The notes beneath the pieces are model-generated. The model saw nothing but the letters and a program-made list of their open reading frames with translations, was not told where the DNA came from and did no database searches. The translations under genes and the position numbers were made by a program. Shown here piece by piece: positions 32,990-46,033 of a stretch of DNA of 64,000 nucleotides. The stretch spans positions 70,550,678-70,614,677 of the forward strand of contig OX104134.1 in NCBI GenBank assembly GCA_944470555.2. The letters run 5' to 3'. How positions within the stretch are numbered: the first letter of the stretch is position 1; each line of letters starts with the position of its first letter. Origin of the DNA: Heterobilharzia americana (lineage: Eukaryota > Platyhelminthes > Trematoda > Strigeidida > Schistosomatidae).

Positions 32990-35900
32990 TGGCTGACCTC
33001 ATCAAATACTGTAATTTCTATGAGACTAACTTAACGTCAGGTACATCTGCAACTCTACATTGCTTCACGCATTATGCTAATCAATCAGCAAACTACTGGC
33101 ACACCCCAAATACATTTAACTTCACAGATCGTAGTATATTAGAACATGTAGTGGACCCAAAGAAATGTCAAGTAAACCGAAATGTTAAACTACGTACAAT
33201 TTACAGAAATAGATTCGCTGATACAGAAATATGGAAAGTTATTCCGGAGGAACTGTCTGGTAGAAAGAAAAAAATTTTCACACAGGGTCAAACCAGAAAA
33301 TAGAAATAGATAGAAATTATATGTGCCTGGGGTTATTGTTCTGAAGTATATTGGTGAGGAAACAGAATTAATACGAATATTTATAAATGTCAGTTGCATG
33401 GAGTCAGAAAATTCTCTCATTTGATGTTTGAAGTTTATAGCATAAAAAACATTTTATTCAACTGCTGAACCAATACTAGGTCTTTTTAGTTTTAACTGCT
33501 TACCAATCAGACTTTAGAATCTCTTTTGTGACCAGACTCAAGCCTTAAGGAAACATGAGTGTACACGAACATCACAAAGTCAAACCTGTCTATAACTGCA
33601 GAACTCTACATGGAAATACATATTTGGCCATTGGGAATGTTTAAATCAGAAGTTCACTGAATATCATTAGGACTGAATTAGGCTACAACTATATAGTTAG
33701 AAATTTTGCCTAGTTGTTTCAGAACTTCAAAGACTTCGGTAAAAGATAATCATACGGAGCCAGTTACTGTTGAATTTCACAAAATCAAGGCTGTCCAGCA
33801 ATAATGTCCTTTGATGACATCCTATGCAAAAATGTTTTTAGTTACCTTTAAGGAGAAAAGACTGCAGGTAGTTTAACTGAAAATGTCAGTCAGATAAATA
33901 GGTTTAGCAACCTGCTATTAGTAGGTTTTCGTTTAGTCTATAAGTACGCATTTGCAAGGGGCTAAAAAACAGTAGGCGTAAAAGTGGTAGCGATAGTTCA
34001 CTCAGTCAGTAAGAGAATATGGAAGTGGAAGGAAGGAGAGAAAACCGTCAACCAGTGACTCCTCGTATAAGAAAAGACAGTCGACAAAGGTTAATAATTC
34101 AGAACAAATAAATTAAGCAATCGAAAATTCAAAACTGGGAAGTGGATGAGTAAAGTTTTGAATGTCTTACGTAAGGTGATTTAAAAAAATAAATAAAATC
34201 AAAGAATATATTGCACGGACAGTAAGATCACTTGTAGTGCACCTTCCTGGCACCAAAATATAACTAGGGCTAAAATAAATAGTTTAAATTAAATTAACTA
34301 AATAAATCTCTAGCTTGCCTCCGGATGCTTAGGGTGTTTTAAGTTTTGTTTTAACGAGCATGCATCCGAGCAGGCTTGGACGCCATTTTTGCGCTCCATT
34401 GTGCTGATCACTACGCACGTACTCCGAGTCCCTAGTTCAGCCTAACAAGCCAGATAAGTTGATTAAACTTTTCCCTCATTCATTATTATAACATTTACCT
34501 TAAATACATAGCTCCTTTAAATACATTGCGTATCAGTTCTTTTGACTTGTGTTTTGTTACCAGTACTTACACGTTAGGTAAAGTACTGGTTAAGCAGGTA
34601 CTAGAGCACATCAAATTAAGTAGGGTTGATCAAACGTTACGGAATTGTAACACGCATCCCTACACACTGACAACATATTCATATATGGCATAGCAGTATT
34701 TTTGATTGCTTGAAGATAAGGAATATCAGACATAGGAAATTCATTCATTTACAGTTTAGTATTAAACTGTTCATAGTAAACCTGACCGACGAAGCTAACT
34801 CAAAGTACCTATAACCTAAAACTGAATTTCAGGTCGATTGCCACTCTCCATTTGGTCAAAAACAGGAAAACATTAGGCAGAAAATCTTTACCTTAAAGAT
34901 GCAGTCGAGAACGAGACCTTATTCTTGTCTTTCTAGTATTTTTTGACCATGTTACCAATTTAAAAGTCATCAGGGGTCAAATCTCAGCTCAGAAATCCTA
35001 TTTGTAGAACTTTATACCTAGTTTCAATTATTTTTAAAATCACCTGACTTTTTACAAATATCGATGATTGAAGCCATTTTGTTGAATGGATCTTCATTTT
35101 TCACCACATTCGCTCTAAATCTTTGTAATATTTGCTTTATTTTACCTTCAATGGGAAAACAAAATGTCTTCAAGCATAGTCTACCAAAAGACAACATAAC
35201 ATAATGTCACTTGGTTTACTATTTTAGAGTGCAGGACAGTTCTTCTGTTCTAACCATGGTATTCCATATTTGAATACCTAAGGTATATTTTGAGTGACCT
35301 TAAAACTACTCAGGGGTCTAATGAAATATTCATTTTTGTTCCTATATTTCACTGGAAAACTAGTTAATTAGTGGTGCGAAGAAACCTGATAAGTTATTTC
35401 AGTAGTATTCAGAGTGCATTGTAGTACATTTTGAAAAGTTGTAGTTCATAAATATAAGAGGTTTACTTTTTCTTGTTTATTAATCGTTGCTGAAACACAA
35501 CGACCTAGATGAAGACGTCAAGAGATTACTTCTTTTGACGCCACAGAATCCCATGGAACAATACTTAGGATGGAACTTTTTGTTATTCTGTTAGCAGTCA
35601 CTCCACCCTACTGAAGAATCTTTATTGTACAGGAACTGTGTCTAATGAATAGAGGCACTGCCAGGTGTCATGTTGGTGTTTTAACTCAATTTAAGGGTGG
35701 TAAATAATTGGGGGATAGTAACATACAATGACAAGTTGAGAAGAGGAAAGCGTAGATAAATGAGTCGGGAAAATGAGTTGTAAGTTATAAATTTATGAGA
35801 TTATGTGGAAGAATAAAGGAGCTATCGCGAGCAAACAAAAGGTGATAATGGTGAAGCAGAGGGAAATAAGTAGAAAGTAGGTTGAAATGGGGAGTTAAGG

Positions 35901-38196
35901 TGAAATATTTAGGAAGACCACAAAACTGATGGGTAAAAAAGAAGAATGGCCTGTGAGGAAGTGGGATTCCAAAAGGAAGTCAGGGCGGAAACAAAAGAGA
36001 GGTCCGAATAGGGGAGACTACTCAGGGAGTAGATAGTGAGGAGAAGAAACTTATAGAAATCCAGAAGGAGAAGTGCAAATCATTAGGTGAAGGTGTAAAA
36101 CAGGGGCGAGTATTGTATTTCGTGAGAAATGTCGCTTTATTTCAACAGTGAACTTCCACCTTTTGGATGAATTGAGAATAAAAAACGAACCACATTTGAT
36201 ACGTCATCCCAGGCGACCTTGTTTATAACAGTTCTCAGACTGTAATTCCTCATGAATTCGCAATCATAGACCACCTATGAAATACCGTAATGCATAAATT
36301 CATATCTGAGTTCCCTTGATGTTGAATCGGGAACAAAAATAATTCAGAGACAAATCGACCACACTTAAGAACTTGGCTTCCAATGAGTAGCATAAGGGTG
36401 TTATTCTTGGAATGGATAATGGAAATTACATTTTTAGGAATACCCTTGAATACTGCATTATTTATTATCACCTTTATTTGACTTTTACTCCGGAACTACT
36501 GACAACTTTAAAGTAGTTTCAAAAATACGCAATATTTTCATCTGGGCAAGACGAACAATATTCGCAGAGTAAATTCAACCGCTATTTCACAGCTTCTCTT
36601 CAGCTGCAAGTTCACAGAATAAATACAGAATTAACATGGAATGAAATGAGAAACCTACTTTTGAGTTTGAAAAAGGTAACCATGCACATTGGGAAACAAA
36701 AATCAAACATGCAGAACTCAGTCATCAAATGTTAGCAATGAGAATAATAGTGAATATTGGCGAATAATGGAATTTGAAGGACGATCCTACAGTTTTAAAA
36801 ACGGATGTGGGGAATAGTAAAAGATTATGAAATAATCAGTCTCATGATAATGATAATAATAGTGAGAATAATAAGATGATTATCCCAATCATAATAACAG
36901 ATTTTCCACACACAGTGAACCATATAATTACATATCATAGTCGCTCTCCAAGATGCCTCATCGGGAATGACAAGTTGACTTGACTGATCGATTCACTGTA
37001 AGTTTATGAGTGTACCTGCAGCTGTGAAGTTGGATGTGTAGGTCTTTTATCATGGACTGTCGTTCGACGCATTCAAGAACATCGTCAAAGGTGGCTACGA
37101 AGACCAATCAGGTTATTTGTTTAGTGAAATAAGGTTGTTACAGAACATCAGAGCTGTGCATGTAAAAACAATTTTTTAAAATCTTCATTACCATCATACT
37201 AACAAGGCTAATCAGTAAGGTATCTGAAAATCTTGAACATAGATCAATCTCAGGTCAAGTTTTTAAATGTTTTGAATATTTTCTAGACTTACATTGTTTC
37301 AGATTATTATTAGTAGTAGCATTATAGTAGCTATTTTCATCCTGTTTACATTTCTTTATTAAAATTCATATCATGTGAACTTAGTGAAAGCCTATCTTAT
37401 TAGAGTAAAGCTACTGCTATTATAGTCCCTTAAACGAATGGATAATACTGCCTTCTCGAATGTCTTCTATATGTTCCTATTTATTTTCACATATTTTCAA
37501 ATTTTATTACCCTACTGACAAAACTATATATCGATTTTATAAACATGCAATGATTTAACAGTGAAAAAACTTAAAAATTAAAAGACAGCCAAATCTACAA
37601 AAGTTATTGAGTGTTTCAAAGAAAACTGCCTTTCTAAACCTGGAAATCATATGGGGACTATCGGAGCTGAGATCCTTAATAATCACCAATTAAAATCTCT
37701 GAGGAAGACATTGCATACACCTAACCTGCAAATCATGTTATCCAGCAGACAAGTGATCCATCAACATTTTAAGGATGGGATACTACTTCAGGTCACCTCA
37801 GTGTGCATCTGTCAGTTCACTTATTCCTATAGAGCCAAGGTACATTGACTGTATAAAGTATCAAGTCTATAAGCGTATTTTGGCACATAGTCCAACATAG
37901 TCATTCATAAGCGAGAAAAAATATCAATAGTTCTATTTTTGAACACCTCATCATCGCCAGATATCTGATTCCTCCCAATGGTTCCTTCAAATTAATTTTA
38001 AGAATACCTCCATACACACAAGTTGTATCTTTATAAATTCAAGCTTATTTGAAATCAGTAATTCCTACGTTTCACATGGATGTTGGATTTGAGTCTTTTT
38101 TGAAAAATGATCAAAATATACATTGTCATAGACATGTATAACTGGTCAACATCACGTTGTTCATCTTATTTTCCAATGTCGTCTGGATTACGACTA
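32990..38196. other. Long AT-rich stretch without recognisable genes
   Basis: About 5.2 kb. A 104-codon plus frame at 32989-33303 shows no domain and flanks the PLE relic. Homopurine-rich sequence with many GGA/GAA runs lies at 35700-36120, and ATA/ATG-rich sequence at 36840-36900. I see no exon I would defend. Confidence 0.4.
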
Positions 38197-38696
38197 NNNN
38201 NNNNNNNNNNNNNNNNNNNNNNNNNNNNNNNNNNNNNNNNNNNNNNNNNNNNNNNNNNNNNNNNNNNNNNNNNNNNNNNNNNNNNNNNNNNNNNNNNNNN
38301 NNNNNNNNNNNNNNNNNNNNNNNNNNNNNNNNNNNNNNNNNNNNNNNNNNNNNNNNNNNNNNNNNNNNNNNNNNNNNNNNNNNNNNNNNNNNNNNNNNNN
38401 NNNNNNNNNNNNNNNNNNNNNNNNNNNNNNNNNNNNNNNNNNNNNNNNNNNNNNNNNNNNNNNNNNNNNNNNNNNNNNNNNNNNNNNNNNNNNNNNNNNN
38501 NNNNNNNNNNNNNNNNNNNNNNNNNNNNNNNNNNNNNNNNNNNNNNNNNNNNNNNNNNNNNNNNNNNNNNNNNNNNNNNNNNNNNNNNNNNNNNNNNNNN
38601 NNNNNNNNNNNNNNNNNNNNNNNNNNNNNNNNNNNNNNNNNNNNNNNNNNNNNNNNNNNNNNNNNNNNNNNNNNNNNNNNNNNNNNNNNNNNNNNN
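38197..38696. other. Assembly gap (500 N)
   Basis: Run of exactly 500 N, probably a placeholder of unknown true size. Confidence 1.
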
Positions 38697-39644
38697 TGCA
38701 ACTTTCACTCCTAAAAATGATTTACTAATAATCTGTTAGTGCCCTTCAACATAGTACGGAGGCTTTAGTTTTCAAATTTTGTCTTAAAAGGTGTTGGAAT
38801 TCGAATTTAAGAGGTAACAACTACTCCTCCTACTTTGTGTTCAAGAACTAAACAGTTTCCATCAGCAACAACAGACACTTAAAACCCGACGTACCACGCT
38901 AGGGAAAGTTGAATTAGGTTGGAATATGGTTTAGCGTAGCCAGATGAAGACCTGGCAACAATTGATGAAGTTCCAAACTGTTTGTCTTAAGCCATCTGAG
39001 GAGATGTAGACTGCCTAAATGGGGTCACCTAGACAATAGGAATCAGCAGTTGAGGGCTATTGGTAACATGGCTGAAAATCAGTCGCAATGGCGCAGATGC
39101 ATTCAGTCCTTTACGTTTTCTAAAGCTTGAATATTTACACTAACCGTTATCTTTAGAACGTTTTTTTTCCTCACACTACTTCATCTACGTTGATATCACT
39201 CTTTTTCTTTTCACTTGTTCTTTGCGTATTACTGTTAAGTGTAGCAACTTGAGCCGATGCACCTGTGTGCAAGGTTTTAAGTTGATTCTATCTGTCACTT
39301 TGTCTGTCTTAAAACAGAAAAAATTACTTTCTTTGATCCCAGATGAAAACTATTCATAGAGTTGATACTATCGATCGCGTCCATAGGCTTTCAACTAATG
39401 AAATTATGTCTTCTTGACAGCTAAAATTTCATTGTTTCAAGAGATGCAGTTTCAAAATCAGAGATATTCAAACTAACTATCAGATATTCAATTTACTAAG
39501 CTAGGATGTCTGAACAAAAAAATCCGGAGAATACTGGCACTACTGTACCTGAGAAATAGAGTGGTGTTCAAGCGCACTCATTACCTTCCAACCCACTGAT
39601 GATCGGATCGTGTTCATAATTCAGCTCCACGAGGGGTCAATCAT

Positions 39645-39818
39645 GGCCCGAGTAGCTCAGTGGTTAAGTCCATGGCCTCATTACTGAGTAGAACAGGCTC
39701 GAATCACAGAGGGAACACCAGTTTCCTCATGTTTGCACATACGCTTTGCTGAGGAGTGCTAACAAGCACGAAATCCAGGTGTAGGCCGTCCTGACGACTG
39801 ACTTCCACTATCTAACAA
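39645..39818 (+). mobile_element. tRNA-derived SINE with hammerhead-like core
   Basis: The 5' part has a tRNA-like A box (GAGTAGCTCAGTGGTTAAG) and B box (GGCTCGAATC, 39696-39705), as expected for polymerase III transcription. The 3' part carries a hammerhead-like core (39749-39773). Layout and sequence are like a second copy at 49145-49320 and resemble the ribozyme-bearing SINEs (Smα type) known from schistosomes. Confidence 0.75.
39749..39773 (+). ncRNA. Hammerhead ribozyme-like catalytic core
   Basis: CTGAGGA (39749-39755) fits the CUGANGA box. It is followed by a perfect 5-bp stem II, GTGCT/AGCAC, with loop AACA, and then GAAA (39770-39773). All conserved core bases on this strand are present. 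Stem III should form between the bases after GAAA (TCCAGG) and the B-box region upstream, but that pairing is poor here (ACAGGCTC where CCTGGAT would be expected). Activity is therefore uncertain. Confidence 0.6.
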
Positions 39819-39912
39819 CAAAACCCGAGTATCTCAAATACGGCATATTTAAAGATACTTTGACTACAGTAATTTCTATCATTGTTACTGGAAATTTTGA
39901 AGTTATTTCCAT

Positions 39913-40632
39913 TTAAAACTCATAAAAGAATAAACTTGTTACTAGTATTACATTTTTAACAACTAAATCGAGAGTAAAAACTTCAATGATAGTCAGATTT
40001 CTGATGAATTGACCAAAGTTGAAAGGTGTGAACAACTTAATTAGAATACAACTGCTGAAATGTGATGTACTTGTCATAAGAAGTGGAAATCTTGAACTTG
40101 ATCTCGTTTCTACTACAGAGTTTACACCACAAGGCTGTTCAAAGTTATTGTGATACAACTGTCCAATTTCCTTTGACTTAAAATAGTTTTCGAAGCGATA
40201 CCAGTTCATGATGAGAATAATATTTAAATCAATCATTTCTTCATAAGTCATATTCATGAAAAAAAAAAGTCCTAAATTAATGACATTAGGCTTACTTGCT
40301 AATCGTCTGCAAACTGATGGTTGAGTTAATTTATCTTTCTCAGGTGAAGTTTTCAAAGATATCCATATAATATCAGCTATCTTACTACCTAGTCGAATAG
40401 CGTTGATTCGGAAAACATGATCATTCTTCTTTGCATTTAAATTACTGAAATCAAATACATTTCTTTTAACATTAATATTGTATTTAATTTTGTAGAAAGT
40501 GAAACGCCAAGTTGACCGATGAAGCCGAAACTTACATATTCGTCGAATACACTTAGCAGCTGATAATGGCTGACCAGAAAATCGACAAAATACAGCTAAA
40601 ACATTTTGGAAAAATAAAATATGAGAAGAAAT
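39913..40632 (-). CDS. Unidentified long exon, possible 3' end of the TERT-like gene
   Basis: An open minus frame of about 240 codons ends at the stop at 39913, which is long for AT-rich non-coding DNA. It reads ...VLAVFCRFSGQPLSAAKCIR... then HVFRINAIRLGSKIADIIWI and YEEMIDLNIILIMNWYRFEN. The segment F-R-I...I-W-I-S-L-K has a loose resemblance to the F-F-L-R-V-I...Y-S-I-L-K stretch of the TERT C-terminal extension, and the strand and order fit the exons at 55-60 kb. This is a weak match; an unrelated minus-strand gene is equally possible. The acceptor site was not fixed with confidence. Confidence 0.35.
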   Translation of the reverse strand: MSSHILFFQNVLAVFCRFSGQPLSAAKCIRRICKFRLHRSTWRFTFYKIKYNINVKRNVFDFSNLNAKKNDHVFRINAIRLGSKIADIIWISLKTSPEKDKLTQPSVCRRLASKPNVINLGLFFFMNMTYEEMIDLNIILIMNWYRFENYFKSKEIGQLYHNNFEQPCGVNSVVETRSSSRFPLLMTSTSHFSSCILIKLFTPFNFGQFIRNLTIIEVFTLDLVVKNVILVTSLFFYEF

Positions 40633-41174
40633 GCAGTTCCATTTTTTTTTCCCAGTAAAAGTAAAGTAGCCTAATCTAACGAAAGTGGTCGAGAATACAT
40701 AAACGACGTGTTCATCAAAACTAAATGACTACTTTCTTTAAAAAGAGCTGTCAAATGACGCTCAAATCACTAACCCTACAGACACAATGTAAATGTAGAG
40801 AAAACTGGACATCCGACTTCAAGTTACCGTAATTCAAGGAAAGAGGAAGGAAAAATCATCATAGGAAAAGAAAAGATGGTAGTAGATGAAAAAGAATGGA
40901 TACACAAAAGATAATACAATTATCAATACTTACAGTGAGATGCAGAACGTGTCAAATATTGCAGTTGAAACCTCACCTGGTTAACTAGTTCACTAGTTAC
41001 TAGACGGTCCTAAACCTGGACAAACAGGGAACGTTGGGCATACGGCTAGCAACCCTATCCCGAAAAAACCAATCCAATAGCTAAAGAAACTTCAATGCAC
41101 AAAGAAATTATAGGAAATAAAAACAAACTTATTCCCCCCCCCCCCCTGGAATCGGATAGACGAAATGACGCCAG

Positions 41175-41952
41175 TTGGTGAAAGCCTTCGGGAAGCCAGT
41201 CGGCCGATCTGTCTTCTATTCTCTTCTCCCGATGAAAGCGAAAGTAAGGATGGCGACATGGAATGTCCGCACCATGTATGAACCTAGCTGGCAGGGCTGC
41301 CCAGATTGCAAAAGAGATGAGGAGCTATGGCATGGAAGTGCCAGGCTGGGAATCTGCAAAAGCAGATCGAATGGAAGTGGACTCTCAAAACTCTTAACTG
41401 GAGAGTCAATAATCTACTCCGATATTGTCACCCAGACGACAACCACGAGCACACTGACTTCTCCAGTGGTTATCATAGTGTCTCCAAGAACATCGAAGGA
41501 TCTCTCTCATACAGTGGGAACCAGTCTCCTCCTCAAGGATCACGACAGCAAGATTCAACTCAGAAGAGGGAAGGAAAGTCACAATCATACAATGCTATGC
41601 TACGCACCTACAAATAATGCAGATCAAGAGAAGAAGGAGGAATTCTATAGACAACTGGACAAGACTCCAACCCAGTTGGCGGTGGTGACATCAAAATTAT
41701 AATGGGTGGGGTGACATGAATGCCAAACTGCGAGGAGCAGACAACACAGGAAGAGAACTAACCATGGGTCGAGAAGCACTCGGTGAAATGATAAATGAGA
41801 ATCGAGAACTGTTTGCAGATTTCTGCGCATTCAACGATTTGCTGATTGGAGTCAGGCAGTGTGTACAAACACAAGGATATTCACAAAGCGATATGGACTT
41901 CACCAGACAGACACACTACACTAAAAATCAGATAGACTTCATCTCAATCTGA
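41175..41952 (+). pseudogene. Endonuclease domain of SR2-like copy B
   Basis: The first frame (41175-41702) reads KVRMATWNVRTMYEPS, LGICKSRSNGSG and MLCYAPTNNADQEKK. The metal-binding Glu of CESKW is Lys here (CKSRS). The second frame (41716-41952) starts MNAKLRGADNTGRE, the end of the GDMNA box, and continues to QIDFISI. A frameshift near 41700 divides them. The lost Glu and the shift make it inactive. Confidence 0.85.
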
Positions 41953-42549
41953 AGGAAGTGGAGACGCAGCCTACTGGACACAAGACCAGATCAAGATGAG
42001 GAGCAGATGTAGGTTCACATCACTCACTATTTATCTAGTGAAAGCAACCTACCTTCATAGTCAAGTTGAAAGCGTTCACAGAAGTTGGTGGTAGACCGCA
42101 GTCCAAGTTCAACACCCAGAACACAAACTGAACTGAAGGACAAAACTATAAAGGACACCTTCACGTCAGCCAGCCATCAGAATAAAATGGGAGACAATGA
42201 GCGACATCTCTGAAGGACCGGGCGTGGAAGAACACTAGAAGAGGCAAGACGGGACAAGGAATGGATCTCGACAGACACATGGAAGCTGATCGATGAGGGA
42301 TAGGAAGATGGTGAAGCAGAAGATGAACCAGTGCAGTGCATGGATGCACAACGAAAAGAAGAACTGAGTACAATGTATAGAACACTACACTGGACAAAGA
42401 AATCAAAAAGAGTGCTCGCAAAGACAAAAGACACTTCTACAACACACTGGCAAGTGAAGCAGAACAGGCTGCAGGCAGGAGAGACAGAAACCTGACAGCA
42501 TCATATCAAATAACCAGGTTACTATCTGGGAGGGAAGAGATCAACGCAG

Positions 42550-43760
42550 ATGAAAACAGTGAGAGATAGTGAAGGAAACCTAGTAGGCAAAGAGGAGAAA
42601 CAAAGGAAACAATGGGCTGACCACTTCAAAAAAACTCTTGAATCGACCACCAACACCACCACCACCACCACCATATGCAACTCGTCCAGAAATACCACCA
42701 GCAACGGCAGAACTGCCAGTGAACACAGGCCCTCCGACAAAAGCAGAAGTGAAGTCCTGAATGCCATAAAACTGCTGAAATTCGGGAAAGCAGCAGGACC
42801 AAATCGAGTCCCACCAGAAGCAATGAGAACAGACGCAGAGACAACAGCGGACATGTTCACATCACTACTGCAGAAGGTTTGGAAGGAAGGAAATGTACCT
42901 GTCTGTCGATTGGAAGAAGGGCTACCTTGCCAAACTCCCAAAAGAAGGGAAACCTAAGCCTTTGCATGAACTGGCGAGGAATCATGCTGCTGTCCACCCG
43001 AAGCAAAATACTAAGCCGCATCATCCTGGAGAGACTAAAGGATGCGCTGTATTCAAAATTACCACCGGAACAGGCTGGCTGGCTGACTGACTGACTGGCT
43101 TACTTCAGGAAGAACAAACCATGTGCGGATCAACTTGCAACGCTACACTACGCATCATCATAGAACGGAGTATAGAATGGCAATGAGCTCTCTGCCTCAA
43201 CTTTGTCGACTTTGAAAAGGTCTTTGACAGTGTCGACCGAGAAGTAATTTGGTAGGCAGCTGCTTCAACACTACGGAATACCACAAATCTTTATCAACTT
43301 CATTCAACAGCTATATGACGACGCCACATGCCAAGTGATCCACAGTGGAAAGCTCAGTGATGCCTTTGAAGTGAAGATGGGAGTAAGACAAGGTTGCCGC
43401 CTACTATCACCTATCATCTTCCTGACTGTGGTGGACTGGATCATGCAGCAAACTGTGAGGAGCGAGAAGAGGGGGTTAGGCTGGATGGACCGTTGAAAAG
43501 AGCCTAGAATATTTGAATTCCGCTGATGGTTTGAGTCTGATGTCACACAAACTCGAAGATGTACAGTCGAAAACCAACAAGTTGACAGAAGAGGTAGGTC
43601 AGAGAAGACGGGACTTCAGGTGAAAGTAGAGAAGACAAAGGTGATGATGATACCCAACCTACGCCATCACCTCCACCACCAACAACAACTCCAATCACCA
43701 TCAACGGGAGAAACTTAAAGGAAGTAGTCTCTTTCACCTACCCACCTACCTAGGCAGCAT
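42550..43760 (+). pseudogene. Reverse transcriptase of SR2-like copy B
   Basis: Segments in several frames show KFGKAAGPNRVPPEAMRTDA, a motif A region (about 43200: FVDFEKVFDSVDREVIW), KMGVRQGCRLLSPIIFL near 43375, and LNSADGLSLMSHKLED at about 43520. The motif C box FADD of copy A reads SADG here, so the second catalytic aspartate is gone. The polymerase is dead at the active site as well as frameshifted. Confidence 0.85.
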
Positions 43761-44401
43761 GGTTTTACCTACACGCGGCGGCACAGATGAGGATGTCAAA
43801 ACCAGGATCAGAAAATCACCAAGACAGGTCTTCACTAACCTGAAATCAGTGTGGAGATCTGCTGCACTCAACTCAGCATAAAGCGTGAACAAGATCCGAA
43901 TTTTCAACACCAATTCAGTCAAGTCAGTGCTTCCATGTGATGGTTGAGAGACTTGGCACGTGACGAAAGCACTTCCAACAAACTACAGACATTCATCAAC
44001 ATCTGCCGCCTACGCTCACTCGATACTGAAGATCAGATGGTCAGAATAATAAGAATAAGCAACAAGGAACTCTGGCCGGGCAATTAATCAATCAAGAACC
44101 CATCATCCAACAGATATGCAGAAGGAAGTGGAGGTGGATTGGATTTGTCATACACTGAGTAGGCCGATTTGGGACATCACGTGCCAGGCTTTAGAGTGGA
44201 ATTTGAGGGGGAAACGACGAGTTGGGTGTCCCAGGTGAGGGTGACATGAAGGAGATCATATGAGGAAGAAATGAAAGCTTGTGGGCAGTCGTGGTGCCAG
44301 GTTGGAAAGACTGCAGAGAAGAGAGTGTGATGGAGGCGTGCTACTGAAGCCCTATGTTCCACTAGGAATCCAACGGAGAAATTATACTAATAATTGCAGT
44401 T

Positions 44402-45870
44402 TAACTTAATTCATGTCAGACAACCTCTCTAATCATGGTTATTCTCTAGTAGGGATATCCAGGGTCACAGTTTCCACATTGGCAGTCAGTAAGTCAATAA
44501 ACTGATATAACGCTATCCCTAGGTTTGTGGAGATTCGTTTATTAATTTCACGTTGGTGGTCATCATGGACTGATATCAGTCGGAATGTAGGAATGTACTT
44601 CTCTCAGGTTGTTTGTCTATTTATTTTCTATATTTTGGACATTAAACGCATGTACTTAGTTAGAATGGGCGATCTATCGTCGGAATCTTTTGTGGCTCTC
44701 CATTTCTTACTGACTAAATGTCTCCATATTTTGCAGTCAAATTTATGGAGTGAGTATATTTTGATTAACTGACTTCCTCTAATTGATAAGACAATAGATG
44801 TTCGCTACTGGCTGCTCTGCAGGGGATTCATGAAATCTTACTTCATCAACTATTGTGTGTGTGAGACTTTTTGAGTATTCAGCATAACATATTTTATATC
44901 TTCCGAAAATGATCATCAGATTGACATCAGGATATTTCCCGAGACTGTTGCAAAGTAGATGAATAAATCCACGTATCTAACCAACCTTAGTGTCGTGTAA
45001 GGCTTTGTTTCATAGTTATTGACTTCCTTAGGAAGTCAGGGAAGCCCTGATGGGTCAGTGAACAATGAAATCTCGGCACGGAAACATAAGACTCGATTGG
45101 CTTTTGCAACATTACGCTTTCTATGAAACTGATAAAATATGCATCCGTTTGGTAAGAATTGAGTTTATTGCGAGGCACGTCTTTCTGTTATACTATATTA
45201 CCAAAACATATGGCAGTTGAAGGTGGAGAAAATGAGAACGCTTCAGGTGCTCGACCAACAGTGCCTTATAAGTGTTGATCGTGTGTCGAAGAACCACTTT
45301 GTTGGTAATGTAGGGGTTAAATGAAGAGTTTTATGTAAAGTAGGTAATTCACATGATGAGATTGCACATCTTCATTGAGTGGTGTCTAAAAGATGCGTTA
45401 TGCATACCTAACTACTGTGTACCCCGATGAGGAAAAACTACTGAATAAGGGCTAGGGTTACTTGTCGCCAGAATAAAACATGACACTAATCCATGAAACC
45501 TTTGACTGTTGGTCTTAGTTCTGTACGGAGGTGTAGTACTGATAGCTGAAGGCTCTAGGCTATGTAGGTCAGAATTGACCTCAGTGGAGTAGATACATTC
45601 ATACATTATCGTGTTTCGTTGTTTGCATAATCCTTCATTCCTTTTGTCCTATTGTGGTGGATGGTACTGATAAGAATGGATATAAGTAGTATATGTTGAG
45701 AGGTCGGCAAAAGTCAAAGGTAATTGCCAACGATAGGTAAATATTCTGCAGAGAGGAAGGCAAGAGACAATGTGGGCGTATTAAGAGTAAGTCGAGATAG
45801 AGGCAAAAGAGGAAATGAAACACATTGCACAACTGACTATTTTAGTGGAAAGTGTACAATATTTCATCAG
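44402..45870. other. No recognisable gene
   Basis: About 1.5 kb between SR2-like copy B and the small foldback. An 81-codon plus frame (44527-44772) and a 63-codon minus frame (45178-44987) show no domain I know. Confidence 0.4.
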
Positions 45871-46033
45871 GATGTGACGCTTTTAAGAACGATGATTTCG
45901 ACGCAAACTTTTCCATTACGGATTTGGATATTCGCGTTTGTCTATGCAGCTATTGAGAAAACTAATTCGTGTATTTGCTACGCCAAGATCGACTTTTGTC
46001 GAAATCATCGTTCTTTAAAGCGTCACACACTGA
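45871..46033. mobile_element. Small terminal-inverted-repeat element with 10-bp flanking direct repeats
   Basis: TIRs of about 30 bp: GTGACGCTTTTAAGAACGAT at the left and its near-perfect inverse ending GCGTCAC at 46027. The direct repeat ATTTCATCAG flanks the element at 45861-45870 and 46034-46043. The interior of about 95 bp has no coding function. TSD and TIR lengths fit Mutator-like or Merlin-type non-autonomous elements; Merlin is known in schistosomes. The superfamily is not decided. Confidence 0.75.

Larger units (their letters stand above)
40967..44392 (+). mobile_element. SR2-like (RTE clade) non-LTR retrotransposon, full length, copy B
   Basis: Plus-strand element flanked by the 9-bp direct repeat ATTGCAGTT (40958-40966 and 44393-44401). 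The 5' end AACCTCACCTGGTTAACTAG matches copy A. It has endonuclease, linker, reverse transcriptase and C-terminal regions in the same order as copy A. A run of 13 C at 41134-41146, a CCA/ACC repeat at about 42655-42672 and a GGCT/GACT repeat at about 43073-43100 are local expansions. Many frameshifts are present. Confidence 0.9.

Noticed and set aside
32989..33303. A 104-codon plus-strand protein
   Set aside because: No domain, no splice or promoter context, and the neighbouring PLE relic is read on the other strand.
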